Shown here one piece after another: positions 48,881-59,242 of a stretch of 64,000 nucleotides of DNA (position 1 is its first letter; every line of letters starts with the position of its first letter). The notes beneath the pieces were generated by a model, which was not told where the DNA came from, made no database searches, and saw only the letters and a program-made list of their open reading frames with translations. The stretch covers positions 8,308,001 to 8,372,000 of the forward strand of contig OX381721.1 of the NCBI GenBank assembly GCA_947462335.1. The letters are read 5' to 3'. Made by a program: the position numbers and the translations under genes. Source of the DNA: Harmothoe impar. Lineage: Eukaryota > Annelida > Polychaeta > Phyllodocida > Polynoidae.

Positions 48881-50040
48881 ACCAGTACTCTGGAAATAGC
48901 ATTTCTAGTCAAATGTTATTTTGCATGGAGTTCTGTAAACATCCCATTCTCATTAAAATGCACCCATTTCACGCTGACACACTGACTAACGGCACGCTGG
49001 CTTGTCATGACTTCCCAATCAACTCTTCATTAAAACTTTTAACAAATACCAGATTAATATCGTGGAACGAGTCCCATTTAGATGCCACCCCATCAGTTGC
49101 ACACATCGTCTTGGGGGCCTAGTGCTTGACGCTGACAGGACGATTTAAACCAGTCTCCACGTGGACGTCAGGGGACTCATGATGCAAATAGTCCAGCTCA
49201 ATACCACCTCCCATGAATAAGGAAGGGTCCTGTACATATCCTGGTTATACCCTCTATAGGGGGTATCCGGTGGAGGATCCAGGATTTTGATGATGGCTGG
49301 GAAGAGGGGAGGGTTCCATTGGACCAGGGTATTTCAGGATATTTCCTAATATTTTCTTGGTAAAGTTTTAAGTTTTAAAAAAAGGAAGCCGCACGCCCCC
49401 TTTTAATTTCGCCTCCGGATTATCCGTGTAAGGCCAGGCTGATGATCGTTTTTGCTTGGCTGCAGACAAATACAGAGACCCAGGTCTCTCCACCGCAGAA
49501 GACGAGCCTACGCACAGCAAATTAAATCTGTAATAGATCATTTCATTAGTATCTGAATTTATCACATCTTACTAAAATGGCACAAGTGCAGCCCAGACCA
49601 TGTAAATATCATGGTGGCTAAATCAGGGACCACTATAGACTAATGATGTGTGTCATGGGAAGAGAGAGACCTGGGGGAGGGAAGGGGGAGGTGGCCATTT
49701 TGACGCCTCCTTCCCACCCTCAGTCTGTGTCTTGTTAACGATGTCTCCACTGAGATCTCTGTACTACAAGTCTTAATCAAATCGGCCTAATCACTACCAG
49801 TGCTCGTACCAGGGCCTCCCGGGCTGGGCAGGGGGAGGGGGGGTATGCTAGGAGGTGGGTGGGGTGGATTGTCAACAATGCCCTAATGTCATAATTATAA
49901 TGTCTGTCAATCGTATACGTCTGATTCATGTAGTTAATGTATACGTTTTGAAGGCATGATTTAGGGTCAAGAGTTCAAGCGAAAGACAGTAATCGCTATT
50001 ATTTCATGGTGAATACGATCTATTAAGGTTAAACATATGG
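48881..50040. other. non-coding DNA
   Basis: No credible exon. A 20-bp exact match to the CpG island (GGACCAGGGTATTTCAGGAT) lies at 49321-49340, the other copy being at 47990-48009. Confidence 0.5.
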
Positions 50041-50057
50041 GGGTACAATATGCAAGT

Positions 50058-50259
50058 GAAGCGTGCAATAACCCTCGGCCATATTGCACGCTCTGCCCGT
50101 ATTGCACGCTCCCAGGGGTCGCCAGGGGTCGCCATGGGGTCGCCATGGAGTTGCTAGGCTACTGAGAGTCACGTGATCTGCGCAGAATTCAAATTGGCGG
50201 TGCCACGGAAGTAAACAAACACCGCGGAAATAAACAAACACCGTGGAAGTAATCAAACA
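50058..50259. repeat. GTGCAATA motifs with two short tandem repeats
   Basis: GCGTGCAATA and inverted TATTGCACGC occur three times in 50058-50110. Next come three 10-11 bp units (CAGGGGTCGC, CAGGGGTCGC, CATGGGGTCGC) at 50113-50143, and three 19-bp units of the form CCRYGGAARTAAACAAACA at 50203-50221, 50222-50240 and 50241-50259. The same GTGCAATACGGCC motif forms the tips of the hairpin at 50306-50451, so the whole stretch may be one composite element. Confidence 0.6.
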
Positions 50260-50305
50260 TGGACTGCACATGTATTTTAGATAGAAATACCATGAAATAA
50301 ATACA

Positions 50306-50451
50306 GAGCGTCACTTAAAAGTCACCTCTTCAATGGTTACTGCACTCGGGGTGCCTGGGCCGTATTGCACTAGGCCTACGGCCAGCGTGCAATACGGCCC
50401 AAGCACCCCTTGTGCAGTAACCATTGACTCAGTGACTTTAGCGTGCAGCTC
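50306..50451. repeat. large imperfect hairpin, 65-nt arms
   Basis: 50306-50370 and 50387-50451 are inverted repeats with a 16-nt loop. The inner 42 nt are nearly perfect and end GGGCCGTATTGCAC / GTGCAATACGGCCC. The outer part (AAAGTCAC and so on) has more mismatches. The transcript would fold into a long stem. Either a MITE or a hairpin-RNA locus. Confidence 0.75.
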
Positions 50452-51132
50452 TGTCTATATACACAATCATGAGTAATAAGGTCTACTAGTATTGTTATCT
50501 TTGAAAGAAATTATTTGGCAGATTGCAGGAATCACTGTGTGTACTTTATTTTGTCCTCTCCTGTCCCCTTGTCCGTTACACCCCCTGCTACCAGCGGCTG
50601 ATTATTGTATACCCTTTATATCCCTTTATGATAATCACTGGGGTACAGTCATAATTCATTCTTATCGAATATCATGAAAATTAATAAATTTGTTTAAACC
50701 AAAAAAAAATCTACCTCTCAACACTCTGAGGAAGCTGGTCTGTTTTGTGTGAATGCACCTTGTAGAGACTAACTCTATCATGAGATGAAAGAAGGTTACC
50801 CGATACCTGAAAGTATACATGCTGATTGATCCATGGGGGTCGTGCATTTCAATATGAAAGCACGCATGGATACCTTTCCAGGAGTACATTGAACAACCTT
50901 AATCCGTTTTGGATAGAGTGCAAGTCAGGTACTCCAAAGGACATTGCCAGATAATCAGCGATACTAAAACAAAAGCAGAGGTCCACACACTGTTGTCTGA
51001 CTTTGTTCATGCCACACTGTGTGGCACATTGCAGGGTGGTACACAAATGAGGTATCAATAATTGAACATTACAGCTTTGTCCCAGATTAAAGTCATTATC
51101 TGTGAGGTGTAAATCATGGCGGTCCGACAGAA
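50452..51132. other. non-coding DNA
   Basis: Nothing recognised besides short A- and T-rich runs. Confidence 0.5.
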
Positions 51133-51351
51133 CTAACCCTTTAAGGGCCGCATCACTTTGTCATCGTAATGAATGAATGCAACCCTAGCGAGTTACTCGC
51201 CCGTAACCCTGCAGGTCTTGCCTACCCTATGGGCTTGATATAATTTGCAAATGGTTGTCATGTTACTTGAATGCATTTATCGATGCATTAATGCATTATG
51301 ATGACAGTGGTCATAATGCATTTAAGCACCATGCAATCATTAAATGGTTAA
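51133..51351. mobile_element. TTAA-palindrome MITE (219 bp)
   Basis: The left end CTAACCCTTTAAGGGCC and the right end CATTAAATGGTTAA are clear. The interior has GAATGAATGCAACCCTAGCG then AGTTACTCGCC, and a second unit ATGCATTTATCGATGCATTAATGC. No coding capacity. Confidence 0.65.
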
Positions 51352-51841
51352 CACAGGCTGCTGAATAAAACAATGGATATTGATTCAGTTGTCCGTGTGT
51401 CCCCCCTTGGTACATGTCACCTCGTCCACAAGTAAATGAACTAAGTATGTTTCCAGTCAGATAGACTGAAGTAGGTAAGTCATTATGTCCACATGGTCGT
51501 CTGATTATTTGCTAAAATGCTAATAATAATAATAATAATTAATAATGCTCTGAAACATAAAGAGAGTTCAGAATTATCATCATATCTTATTATAATGCTT
51601 GACAATACCCCGGGATGAATCCCAAAGGTCAAGCAAAGCATGCTGTTTAAATACAGTCCAATTCTCAATTTTACACCCTTTCGAGCAACGAAATTTCCCT
51701 TCGAGATTTCTTACTAATCGTATTGCAACTGGGGGGGGGGGGGGGGCATTCAGAAGATCGCTGCATGTGGGATCAATCCGAACTGTGGACGGGGTATATG
51801 GACACAGGAGATCAGTACCTGCAACAGATATAGGCTGTGAA
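51352..51841. other. non-coding DNA
   Basis: (TAA)n at about 51521-51546 and a 16-G tract at 51731-51746; otherwise unremarkable. Confidence 0.5.
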
Positions 51842-52240
51842 GTACCCCCGGGGGGCAGTCACTCTTTAATGCTAGGTACCAACTGCGAAACTACAGCCCC
51901 CCTATTTGGTCATTTGACAGCCCCTTGAAAATGTGCATTATTTCTACAGCCCCCTATTTTCTAAAAAGTCAGCTGACAGCCCACCTCTTCTATATATAAT
52001 GAGGTTATTTTGGAATTATATAGATTACTTAAGTCATGTATGAGATTTAAAGTTTATACTAAATTGTGACAGCCCCTGATTTGGTACTTTCCAGTCATGG
52101 ACAGCCCCTAATTTTTTACTTTTATGTGATTAACAGCCCCACTTTTTTCTTGCTTCGGCGCGTGCACAGCGACAGCTCTTTGGGGTCGTTACCGCAGTTG
52201 GTACCCATTCCCATACTGAGTACCCCCCCTGGGGAAGTAC
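51842..52240. mobile_element. GTACCCCC-type inverted-repeat element (399 bp)
   Basis: The left end GTACCCCCGGGGGGCAGTCA and the right end ACTGAGTACCCCCCCTGGGG then AAGTAC are imperfect inverted repeats, extended inward by GGTACCAACTGCG on both sides. The interior repeats ACAGCCCC about seven times, spaced by T-rich spacers. There is no coding frame. I have an impression of similar elements in marine invertebrates but cannot name the family. Confidence 0.65.
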
Positions 52241-52599
52241 CACTACTGGTAGCCATAAAGATGCTGAATCAACATGTATACGGTTATAAGGTTAACCAAA
52301 GCACACACGTCCCCAAACCACGGGTCTAACCAGAACCTGGAGCGGCCGAGTACATGTGTAGATGGAGAACCAGGAGAATGTTACCGCACCTGAAATGTAT
52401 GCCTCACGATGTATGACCGTCTCCTTTGGTCATCTTCAATACTGCTCACCAAGGCCCCTTACTAAAATGGTGGGGGGGCCCTAAAAAGATTTTAAATGTT
52501 CCACCTTTGGTAACAGGGATATATCATTTTCTTATTCTTATTTATTTGAAACCCACTACACATGTATTCCAATGTACATTAATGAGAGGAAGTTCCAAG

Positions 52600-52632
52600 A
52601 CTTGAGGAATCACGCTGCTATTAAATGGTTAA
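52600..52632. mobile_element. TTAA-palindrome MITE, 3' terminus only
   Basis: CACGCTGCTATTAAATGGTTAA matches the right termini of the copies at 9.2 and 51.3 kb. No other part of the element is present. Confidence 0.35.
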
Positions 52633-54949
52633 ATCTACCTTTTCTAATACAGACCTCTGGTAATGATGTGTTAGTTTCACACTAGGTGTTGACACCTGTC
52701 CTATAGAGATTAGAAGTTGGCAGCTCTGATTGGTCAGTGATGACCGTGTAGTCTAAACCTGCTGACCTCTTAATCACACCTTCCCCTCCCCTCAGATGAT
52801 AGTTCCCCATGCATCCATCAGATGGTGATGCCAGCGTGTAGGGTCTATGCTGTACCAGCGCCATTTTAATGAAGATTCCCTGTGGAGGGTGGGCTATTTA
52901 ACTCTTGCTGTCCCTGTCCCTGTCTCTGTCTCTTTGGCTCTGTGTCTCTGTTTCTGTATATCGCTGTGTCTTTCCTCTCCCTTTCTCTGTATGTCTAGGT
53001 TTGATTGATTGATTGTCTAGGTCTCCCTTGTGCTTTGCAATCAAAGCTAATTATTGCAGCCCCTTGGTTGCAACCCCATTGTCCTTTGTTGGAACCTACT
53101 GCACTTGGACTGTCTGGACTCTCTCCTGGTTTTAGAAGGTGGTCAGGCACAGGACTGAGCCTCAGACTGACCAGTGCCACTCCTTCCTATCACCACCCCC
53201 ACCTAATGTACGAGAAATAACGCGTGGGATGACTGGCTGATTTAGTACACCAGGCCCTGGAACATGGATTGCTGCCAGATGTTGAGGGTTGAGAGGCACT
53301 CAGGTCTGGCTGCAGCTTCTTTATGCAGCCTCCCGGGCCGCCAGATAAACAAGGTGTGAAATGTGAGAGTATTGATGGAGGGACAGGTTGGAGACCCTCC
53401 TGTACCCCCACTACCACTACCAGACTCACAACCTCTCTCCAACACCCCCAAGGTCCCCTTATTATAAATTATATGGGACAGGACAGGGCCAATATTGCAT
53501 GGAGTAATGTCCATAATTTATATTCCCAAGGAAATAGTGTCCATGCATGTACAACTGATCCACACTAAATAGGGCAGCAGCTAAATTCTCTCCACATGCC
53601 TAATGAATAAATGTCTTTTATCTTGCTAAAATGCTCAAACATCATGTATAAGTGAATTATATTTGGATTTGGATCACAACGCTTCATTCACCCATATCCA
53701 TCAGATCTGGATCATTAAAAACGCTTTGCGGTTTCAATATTGAACACAAATCATGTACGATCCCTTAAACAGTTCAGGGTCGAGCTATTTTTATATCTTA
53801 GTTCAGTGCTGGGAGGTCAGCTTCACATTCTGTCTTTTTGATTAACTGTCAGGGCTGAGAGGTGATATCCTTGTGTCGGTAAGCTGTTGTTCTGGTTGCT
53901 ATACAGAGCCAAATCTATTAGGGGCCTTCCACATAAAATAATATACATTTACACTTTGATCTGACTGGCCTCGGGGATTGGTGCCATTGGTGCAATCTTT
54001 CACCGAGTGGAGAATAGCTTTGCGTGGTTCCTATGGGCTCCTCTTAGACGTGCCAATATAAATTAGCATGGCCATTACATCGTCACATAATGTGCAAAGG
54101 GAACTTGTCATAGGCAAGGGAACTAGTCATAACTGACATACATGTATCTAGATAACTGAGATGCAGGTATGGCCTGGGCAATGACCGGGCAATGACCCCG
54201 GGGCAATGACACTTTAACGAGTCATTTATTGGGGTGGTGGAACCTCTATCCCCGGCCTCTATCCTTGTCCAAAATGCCAAGCCAGGCTTGCAAGCAAGAT
54301 CATTAAAGTCTATCTTAGAAACCCTACACCCAGCTTGCCATGATTCTGGATCCCACATTTCAACCCTTACCCCCACCCACCATCACCCTTAGAAAGTTGG
54401 GTCAGAGACCCCTATAACATGTGGAAGCCATATCACACATTGCTTCAATATACCCACTGAAGACAGGCACATGTCAACGTGGTCTAGACCGTCATACCAT
54501 TCTGGTGTGAAGTTGGGGTATAATGTAAACCCTGCCCTGGAGAATTCGGATGGGTGCTAGGGGCTGCCCACATGGTAGTAAGAACAGTGAGACACAGAGA
54601 ACCCAGAAATCTGATAAAAGGAGTTTGGCAGAAAACGCTAAGGTACAGAAGAAAACTAGCAAATATTATTAGAAAAAAACTAAATATTAATCCTCCAGCA
54701 GGAGTTTGGCCAGCATGTTAAAAAGAGGGTAATTCATATACACTATATTTGATCATATATAATCTTGCATCATTATAATTATATCCAATCACATATTACC
54801 CTACACATATCAGTTGAAAGTTTGTGGTAGGAAGTTTGAAAAAGAGCTAAAATGCCAATTGCCTTTTTTTTAAATTATTTAATTTCTACCAGAGACCAAA
54901 ACGCAATTCATAGATGGTCGAAATAGATGAGAATAAGAGTGGGTAAACG

Positions 54950-54954
54950 AAAAA
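54950..54954 (-). terminator. Pol III T5 terminator of tRNA-Lys
   Basis: Five Ts on the minus strand, six bases downstream of the tRNA 3' end. Confidence 0.85.
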
Positions 54955-54960
54955 CCTTGT

Positions 54961-55033
54961 CGCCCAATGTGGGGCTCGAACCCACGACCCCGGGATTAAG
55001 AGTCCCGTGCTCTACCGACTGAGCTAACCGGGC
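54961..55033 (-). tRNA. tRNA-Lys (anticodon CTT)
   Basis: Seventy-three nucleotides fold as a standard tRNA. The acceptor stem GCCCGGT pairs with ATTGGGC (two G-T pairs), with discriminator G. The D arm is TAGCTCAGTCGGTAGAGC; the anticodon arm is GGGACTCTTAATCCC with CTT at 54998-55000, read on the minus strand; the T arm is CGTGGGTTCGAGCCCCAC. The A box and B box (GGTTCGAGCC) of the internal Pol III promoter are intact, there is no intron, and a TTTTT terminator follows at 54950-54954. It closely resembles animal tRNA-Lys(CTT). CCA is not encoded, as expected in eukaryotes. The open frame that runs through it (RLAQSVEHGT-type) is the usual tRNA shadow. No second tRNA is found nearby. Confidence 0.97.
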
Positions 55034-55903
55034 TGGCTGGTCACTGACATTTTGTATGTGGAGAGGCTCCACGATTCCGCCATGGATGTACACTGTTTTA
55101 AACGTAATGCATGTAGCCAGTAACATAGATGCCATCTTGAAGAAATATGCGATTTGTGCAGAGGAGTCTGGACATATACTATGACACTCATCCACCTGTG
55201 CAACATGTAGCAAAGGCCTGCTGTGGGAACGTTCACAAATGACATCACCAATTGGCACCCATTTCAAGACTCACCCTCGACCATATTACTATTTTGGCTA
55301 AATGTATGCCTCCATATTCATGTTTTCCAAACGCAATTCCTGAGCTTTTAACCAACACACATTTAACGTTTAATAATCAGATTCGGTCCGTATGGGCCCT
55401 ATGGACCTGCTGTCAGACCAGCCTTCGGCTGTGTTGGTTTTAAAACTATATCATTATCACGTTTAATATCATGGTGCTTGTGTATATATAGCACCACGTG
55501 ACGATGGTGTTCATATTACCTCAACACGTGGTAATACACGTACACGTACATCTTACACGTACCTCAGCACGTGTATCATGCACCAACTATGTGCTCTATG
55601 TCAGGGAGCACTCATTATCATCTTTCTTCTTTGCCATCTGCCCCGCCTCCCTCATACATTATATCACGGTGCGGCCCTCTGCTATAAGAACCCCTCCCCC
55701 TGTCTCTTCAAGCAGTGGTATAACCCCTTCACTGCCTGGGGCTGAGAGATAAGCTGGGAACACAAGACGAATGGGTACCTGTAAGGGGGTGGGGTGGTGG
55801 TGTGGGATCTGCTTACTACACCTATAAACACAGGAAGGAAGGAAGAAGAAACACACCTACAGCCCCCAGCAAACCCTTGCAGCTCATCCTCTCCTCCCTA
55901 CCC
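55034..55903. other. non-coding DNA with CACGTG array
   Basis: Three CACGTG E-boxes (55495, 55525, 55568) with several ACACGTAC motifs between them. No credible exon. Confidence 0.45.
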
Positions 55904-56046
55904 TACCCAGCTAACAAAAAAACGTTATTTTACGTCAAAATAACGTTTTAAACTTTACATAACGTTATGCCAGACTAAAGAGCCTTAGAAAAACGTTGAC
56001 ATATAACGTTATAAAATGGTGCATAACGTTATTTGTTTACTGGGTA
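55904..56046. mobile_element. AACGTT-type MITE (143 bp)
   Basis: TACCCAGCTAACAAAAAAAC at the left and GTTATTTGTTTACTGGGTA at the right are imperfect inverted termini. AACGTT occurs six times inside, mostly as ATAACGTTAT. Elements with ACCCAGYAAAC ends and AACGTT interiors are, to my recollection, widespread in aquatic animals. No coding frame. Confidence 0.7.
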
Positions 56047-58981
56047 ACCCCCACCCTTTTTTTTCAAGTAGAGACTGGAAATGCCTTGTAGCCTTAGTAA
56101 ATGGTAGCGGACACAGGAAAGAAAATGGGCGTGTGTGTGTGTCGCCAAAACGTGTGACTCGCTCGAGGTTGTGGAGGATCAAAATATCATTAGGGGACTG
56201 CAAACTTTATTTGCAGGGAGGGGGTGGGGGTTGGACCCCTGCTTGGGTTATATTAACATGTAAATGCCCTATATTATCGCTTCTAGTTGTTCTCTCCTTC
56301 CAATGTGATATTAAAATTGCAACTGCACTATATGCTCCTATATTAAATTTCGGGTCCACTCGCAGAGCGTACAGGAAACAGGCCTGCATCATGCACCGTC
56401 CAAGTACGGTACACTATGTGTGAGAACCCGGCAAGAAGTACACCCCCCCCACCTCCCCTGCCTCCTCCAGTACCCATGATGCACCTCACCCCCTCCTGAA
56501 CCTGCCCCACATCCCAGAGGGAAATATTTACCTTAATGTGACATAAAAGAACCCTGGCTACCCTGGTGAGGTGCTGGAGGTGTTATAGGGTGATGGGGAG
56601 CCTCCAGGGGCTGAGGTGTGGAGGGGGATCCTACTCATCCTTAACCCTTCACCTCCAGGGTCTGTGTTTATCTGCCCGCCCCGTACTGACAGGTATGGGA
56701 GCAGACAGGGGGCAGTAAGGGTTAACAGGCATGATTAGATAGCAGCCCGCCAGATGGCGTTACGGCCGACACACGGGAGAAGCCACTGGAGAAGCCACTG
56801 GAGAAGCCTCACCCCTTTACACCTGGTGTAGGGGTGTACATATACCATGGCTGCTTTTATTTTTACCTTATTTACATATTTACACCCCGGTATCCCCCTC
56901 TCTCTGTCCCTCTATTCAAGTTTCTGCCTGTCTCTATCTGTTTGTCACCTTCTGCCTCTGCGTATACTGTTTCTCTCTTTAAATCCCTGTATCTCTCCCT
57001 TTGATTTCCCTCTCGCCCTCCTGTCTCTGTCTCCCCTCTCTCGACCTCTCTCCCTCGAATCTATTCCCGCCTTTGACATGACATAATGATCGATATACTG
57101 CATCCGCCCCGTTGCTAAAAAGTGAATAAATCAAATGTCAAGATAATACATGATATAAGTGCCCTACTGCTCGAGAAAATGTGCCAGAGCTGTGGCATAC
57201 TATAAAAATAATACAAAACTTCCCAATGATTATGGACCAATATGATATGTATACAAGTGATACTCACTCGGTCAGAAAGCGATGATGATATGCTTCAAAT
57301 GTGTCACTCAATGAGGAATTGGATCATCTTGCCTCTCAAATTTAAAAAAAAAGAAAAAAAAAGAATCATTCTGCTTCTTGAGATCTTGCAAAATCATAGT
57401 TTACAATCCAGGCATCACCAATCTGCATCATATATAGCTGTTGCACACTAATTTATGATATATCTGATAGTGAACATTGTATATACATAATAAAGCTGCA
57501 TGTGCTCTCATTGACATCCATGGTGAGTATACCCTCCACTCCCACCCTGCTGCTCCCCCTGTGACATATGTTACATGTACACCACGGGTTGTCCCTTTGT
57601 TGGGCATGGTCCGCCCAAGCCCCAGTCTGATTTATGACAAGAATAAGAAACTGGAAAAGACACCAAATAAACAGCTAAAGGGGTTACAAGACGTCAGGGA
57701 CGGGGGGGGGGGGGGGACACCAGTGCAGAACCCTGGTGTTTGTGCATGGCACATGTTTTGATGATCGTAAATTTGGAAAAATAACCCGCCAAATGTGCCC
57801 CATCAACGCCTACATAGGCCCCTATATAAATGTACAGGCGCACCATATGCTTTAAAGCATAACTTCTAAAACAGAACATATTTCCACATTTTCTAGTTTG
57901 AAAGATACGTAATGACCGTGCTTTCCACTGTGTGTATATTTACGACCGAAACCGTACGACCAACATAAAAATACATTGAATAACCTAGACATTATTTCTA
58001 ATAGGATTTCTATCTGTATATACATTTCTAGCTGTCACTGGTGGATGCTGACAATAAGGTACGTAGATGTAGAGAATGCTGCCGGGGCTGCCTGCCGCCT
58101 TGTCCCGCCGCCTGGCCGTGTCGGCGGGCGGACGGCGGGGTCCGGCCTGGGCTTGGATCTCTTACATAAGACACATGTCGCCCATGCAGCATGATGCTAC
58201 CCACATACCTCTAGTCATTGGTGTGTATTCCTGCATTCCAGTAGTTCTATGATCAAATCAATAGTAGGTAAAGTAACTTACGACCATATGCAGCACTTTC
58301 TCACGCCATTTACAGAGGGATACAATCCTCACCGTTTATTGTCTCTCAATTGATATACATGTAGATTCTATCCCGAATCCTTTTTTAAACTTAGGCTACA
58401 CTCATATCGAAAAAAACAACACACATCTATTTATTTTGACAGAGAGAAGTTCTTTTTGGCGAACTGCTCTACAAGTTGACTACTCTTTTAGAACCAGAAC
58501 CAAATCCAACATTATAGTGGAATCTGTGTATTATCATTGTCATTCCTGCGTCTACCCTGCTAAGTTCTAACACCAGCCGGCCCTGTGTGTAGCCCTGTGG
58601 CGGCGAGGACGGACTTGTTGCCTCAGGTTTCCTCTTTTTGATATAAGGGGCCAGGGGGTCGGCGTGGGAGGGGGGGGGGGGTACAACAAGATCCAGATGG
58701 AGGTGGGTTGATGTTCCACAGGCAGCACATCTACTCCCAGCGTCCTCCCGTATCCTGACTGGCCTTATATATATTTCCAGATTTGACTGAAACGCCCAAA
58801 GATTTACATTTTCTGATTGCATGGCATTACATGTACGGGAACGATCAGCTGCTTAGGGAACCTTTTCAAAACACCCCCGAGCCCCCCCCCCCCCCCCCCC
58901 CCATAGTCACTATTTTCAAAAGGTATCCTATGAAGACATAAAAATAATCATTCCCGCCCTGCATAGACTCTGTATACAATA
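56047..58981. other. non-coding DNA
   Basis: CT-rich simple sequence at 56895-57062, a 12-bp tandem repeat GAGAAGCCACTG at 56777-56808, poly-A at about 57345-57363, and G tracts at 57702-57716 and 58670-58681. A small GC-rich CpG patch lies at 58078-58156. The minus-strand 117-codon frame at 58469-58822 contains SHADPLAPYIKKRKPEATSP, which is protein-like, but it spans a mono-C tract and lacks good splice sites. Confidence 0.4.
56641..56725. mobile_element. possible 85-bp TTAA-CCCTT...AAGGG-TTAA element
   Basis: Begins TTAACCCTTCACC and ends GCAGTAAGGGTTAA, so it has TTAA-bounded termini like the dispersed MITE family, but none of its palindromic core. It may be a deletion derivative, a relative, or chance. 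Confidence 0.25.
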
Positions 58982-59242
58982 CACTCAAAAAGTAAACTTG
59001 TCTCCAGAGTCCAGACTCTTCAAAGTGACTGTCATAAAATAAACGAGTTAAAAACTCATCTGAAGCGGGTCTTCTAGCTGGAGATAAAATACCCACTTGG
59101 CATGTGCCAGCCCAAAACCCGACATTTGCCAGCTTCAGATTCTATTTGTGGGATGGTAACCTGATAGGTTAGACAACTTTTGACTCGTTTATTTTATGAC
59201 AGTCACTTAGACAAGTCTGGAGACAAGTTTACTTTTTCAGTG
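58982..59242. mobile_element. mariner-like foldback MITE (261 bp)
   Basis: CACTCAAAAAGTAAACTTG at the left and CAAGTTTACTTTTTCAGTG at the right. The inverted arms run about 70 bp with few mismatches, through GTGACTGTCATAAAATAAAC. TA precedes the left end and TT follows the right, so the target was probably TA as in Tc1/mariner. No transposase frame. Confidence 0.75.

Larger units (their letters stand above)
52241..54960. other. non-coding DNA
   Basis: A bare MITE 3' end lies near 52.6 kb and CT-rich simple sequence (CTGTCCCTGTCTCTGTCTC...) at 52905-52998. The minus-strand frame 52780-52864 begins MALVQHRPYTLASPSDGCMG and could end at a donor AAG|GTGTGA; it is too weak to call. Three overlapping open frames at 53.2-53.57 kb reflect low stop density. 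Short tandem repeats: 18-19 bp units at 54097-54133 and three GGGCAATGACC units at about 54176-54211. Confidence 0.45.

Noticed and set aside
52780..52864. Minus-strand frame MALVQHRPYTLASPSDG with a possible donor
   Set aside because: ATG context is fair and the donor moderate, but nothing upstream or downstream supports a gene.
54908..55267. 119-codon minus-strand frame over the tRNA
   Set aside because: The RLAQSVEHGTLNPGV-like segment is the translation of tRNA-Lys; such frames are well-known artefacts.
58469..58822. 117-codon minus-strand frame with PYIKKRKPEATSP
   Set aside because: Protein-like in the middle, but it depends on the length of a 12-G/C tract for frame and has no convincing acceptor or donor. 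Kept only as a remark.
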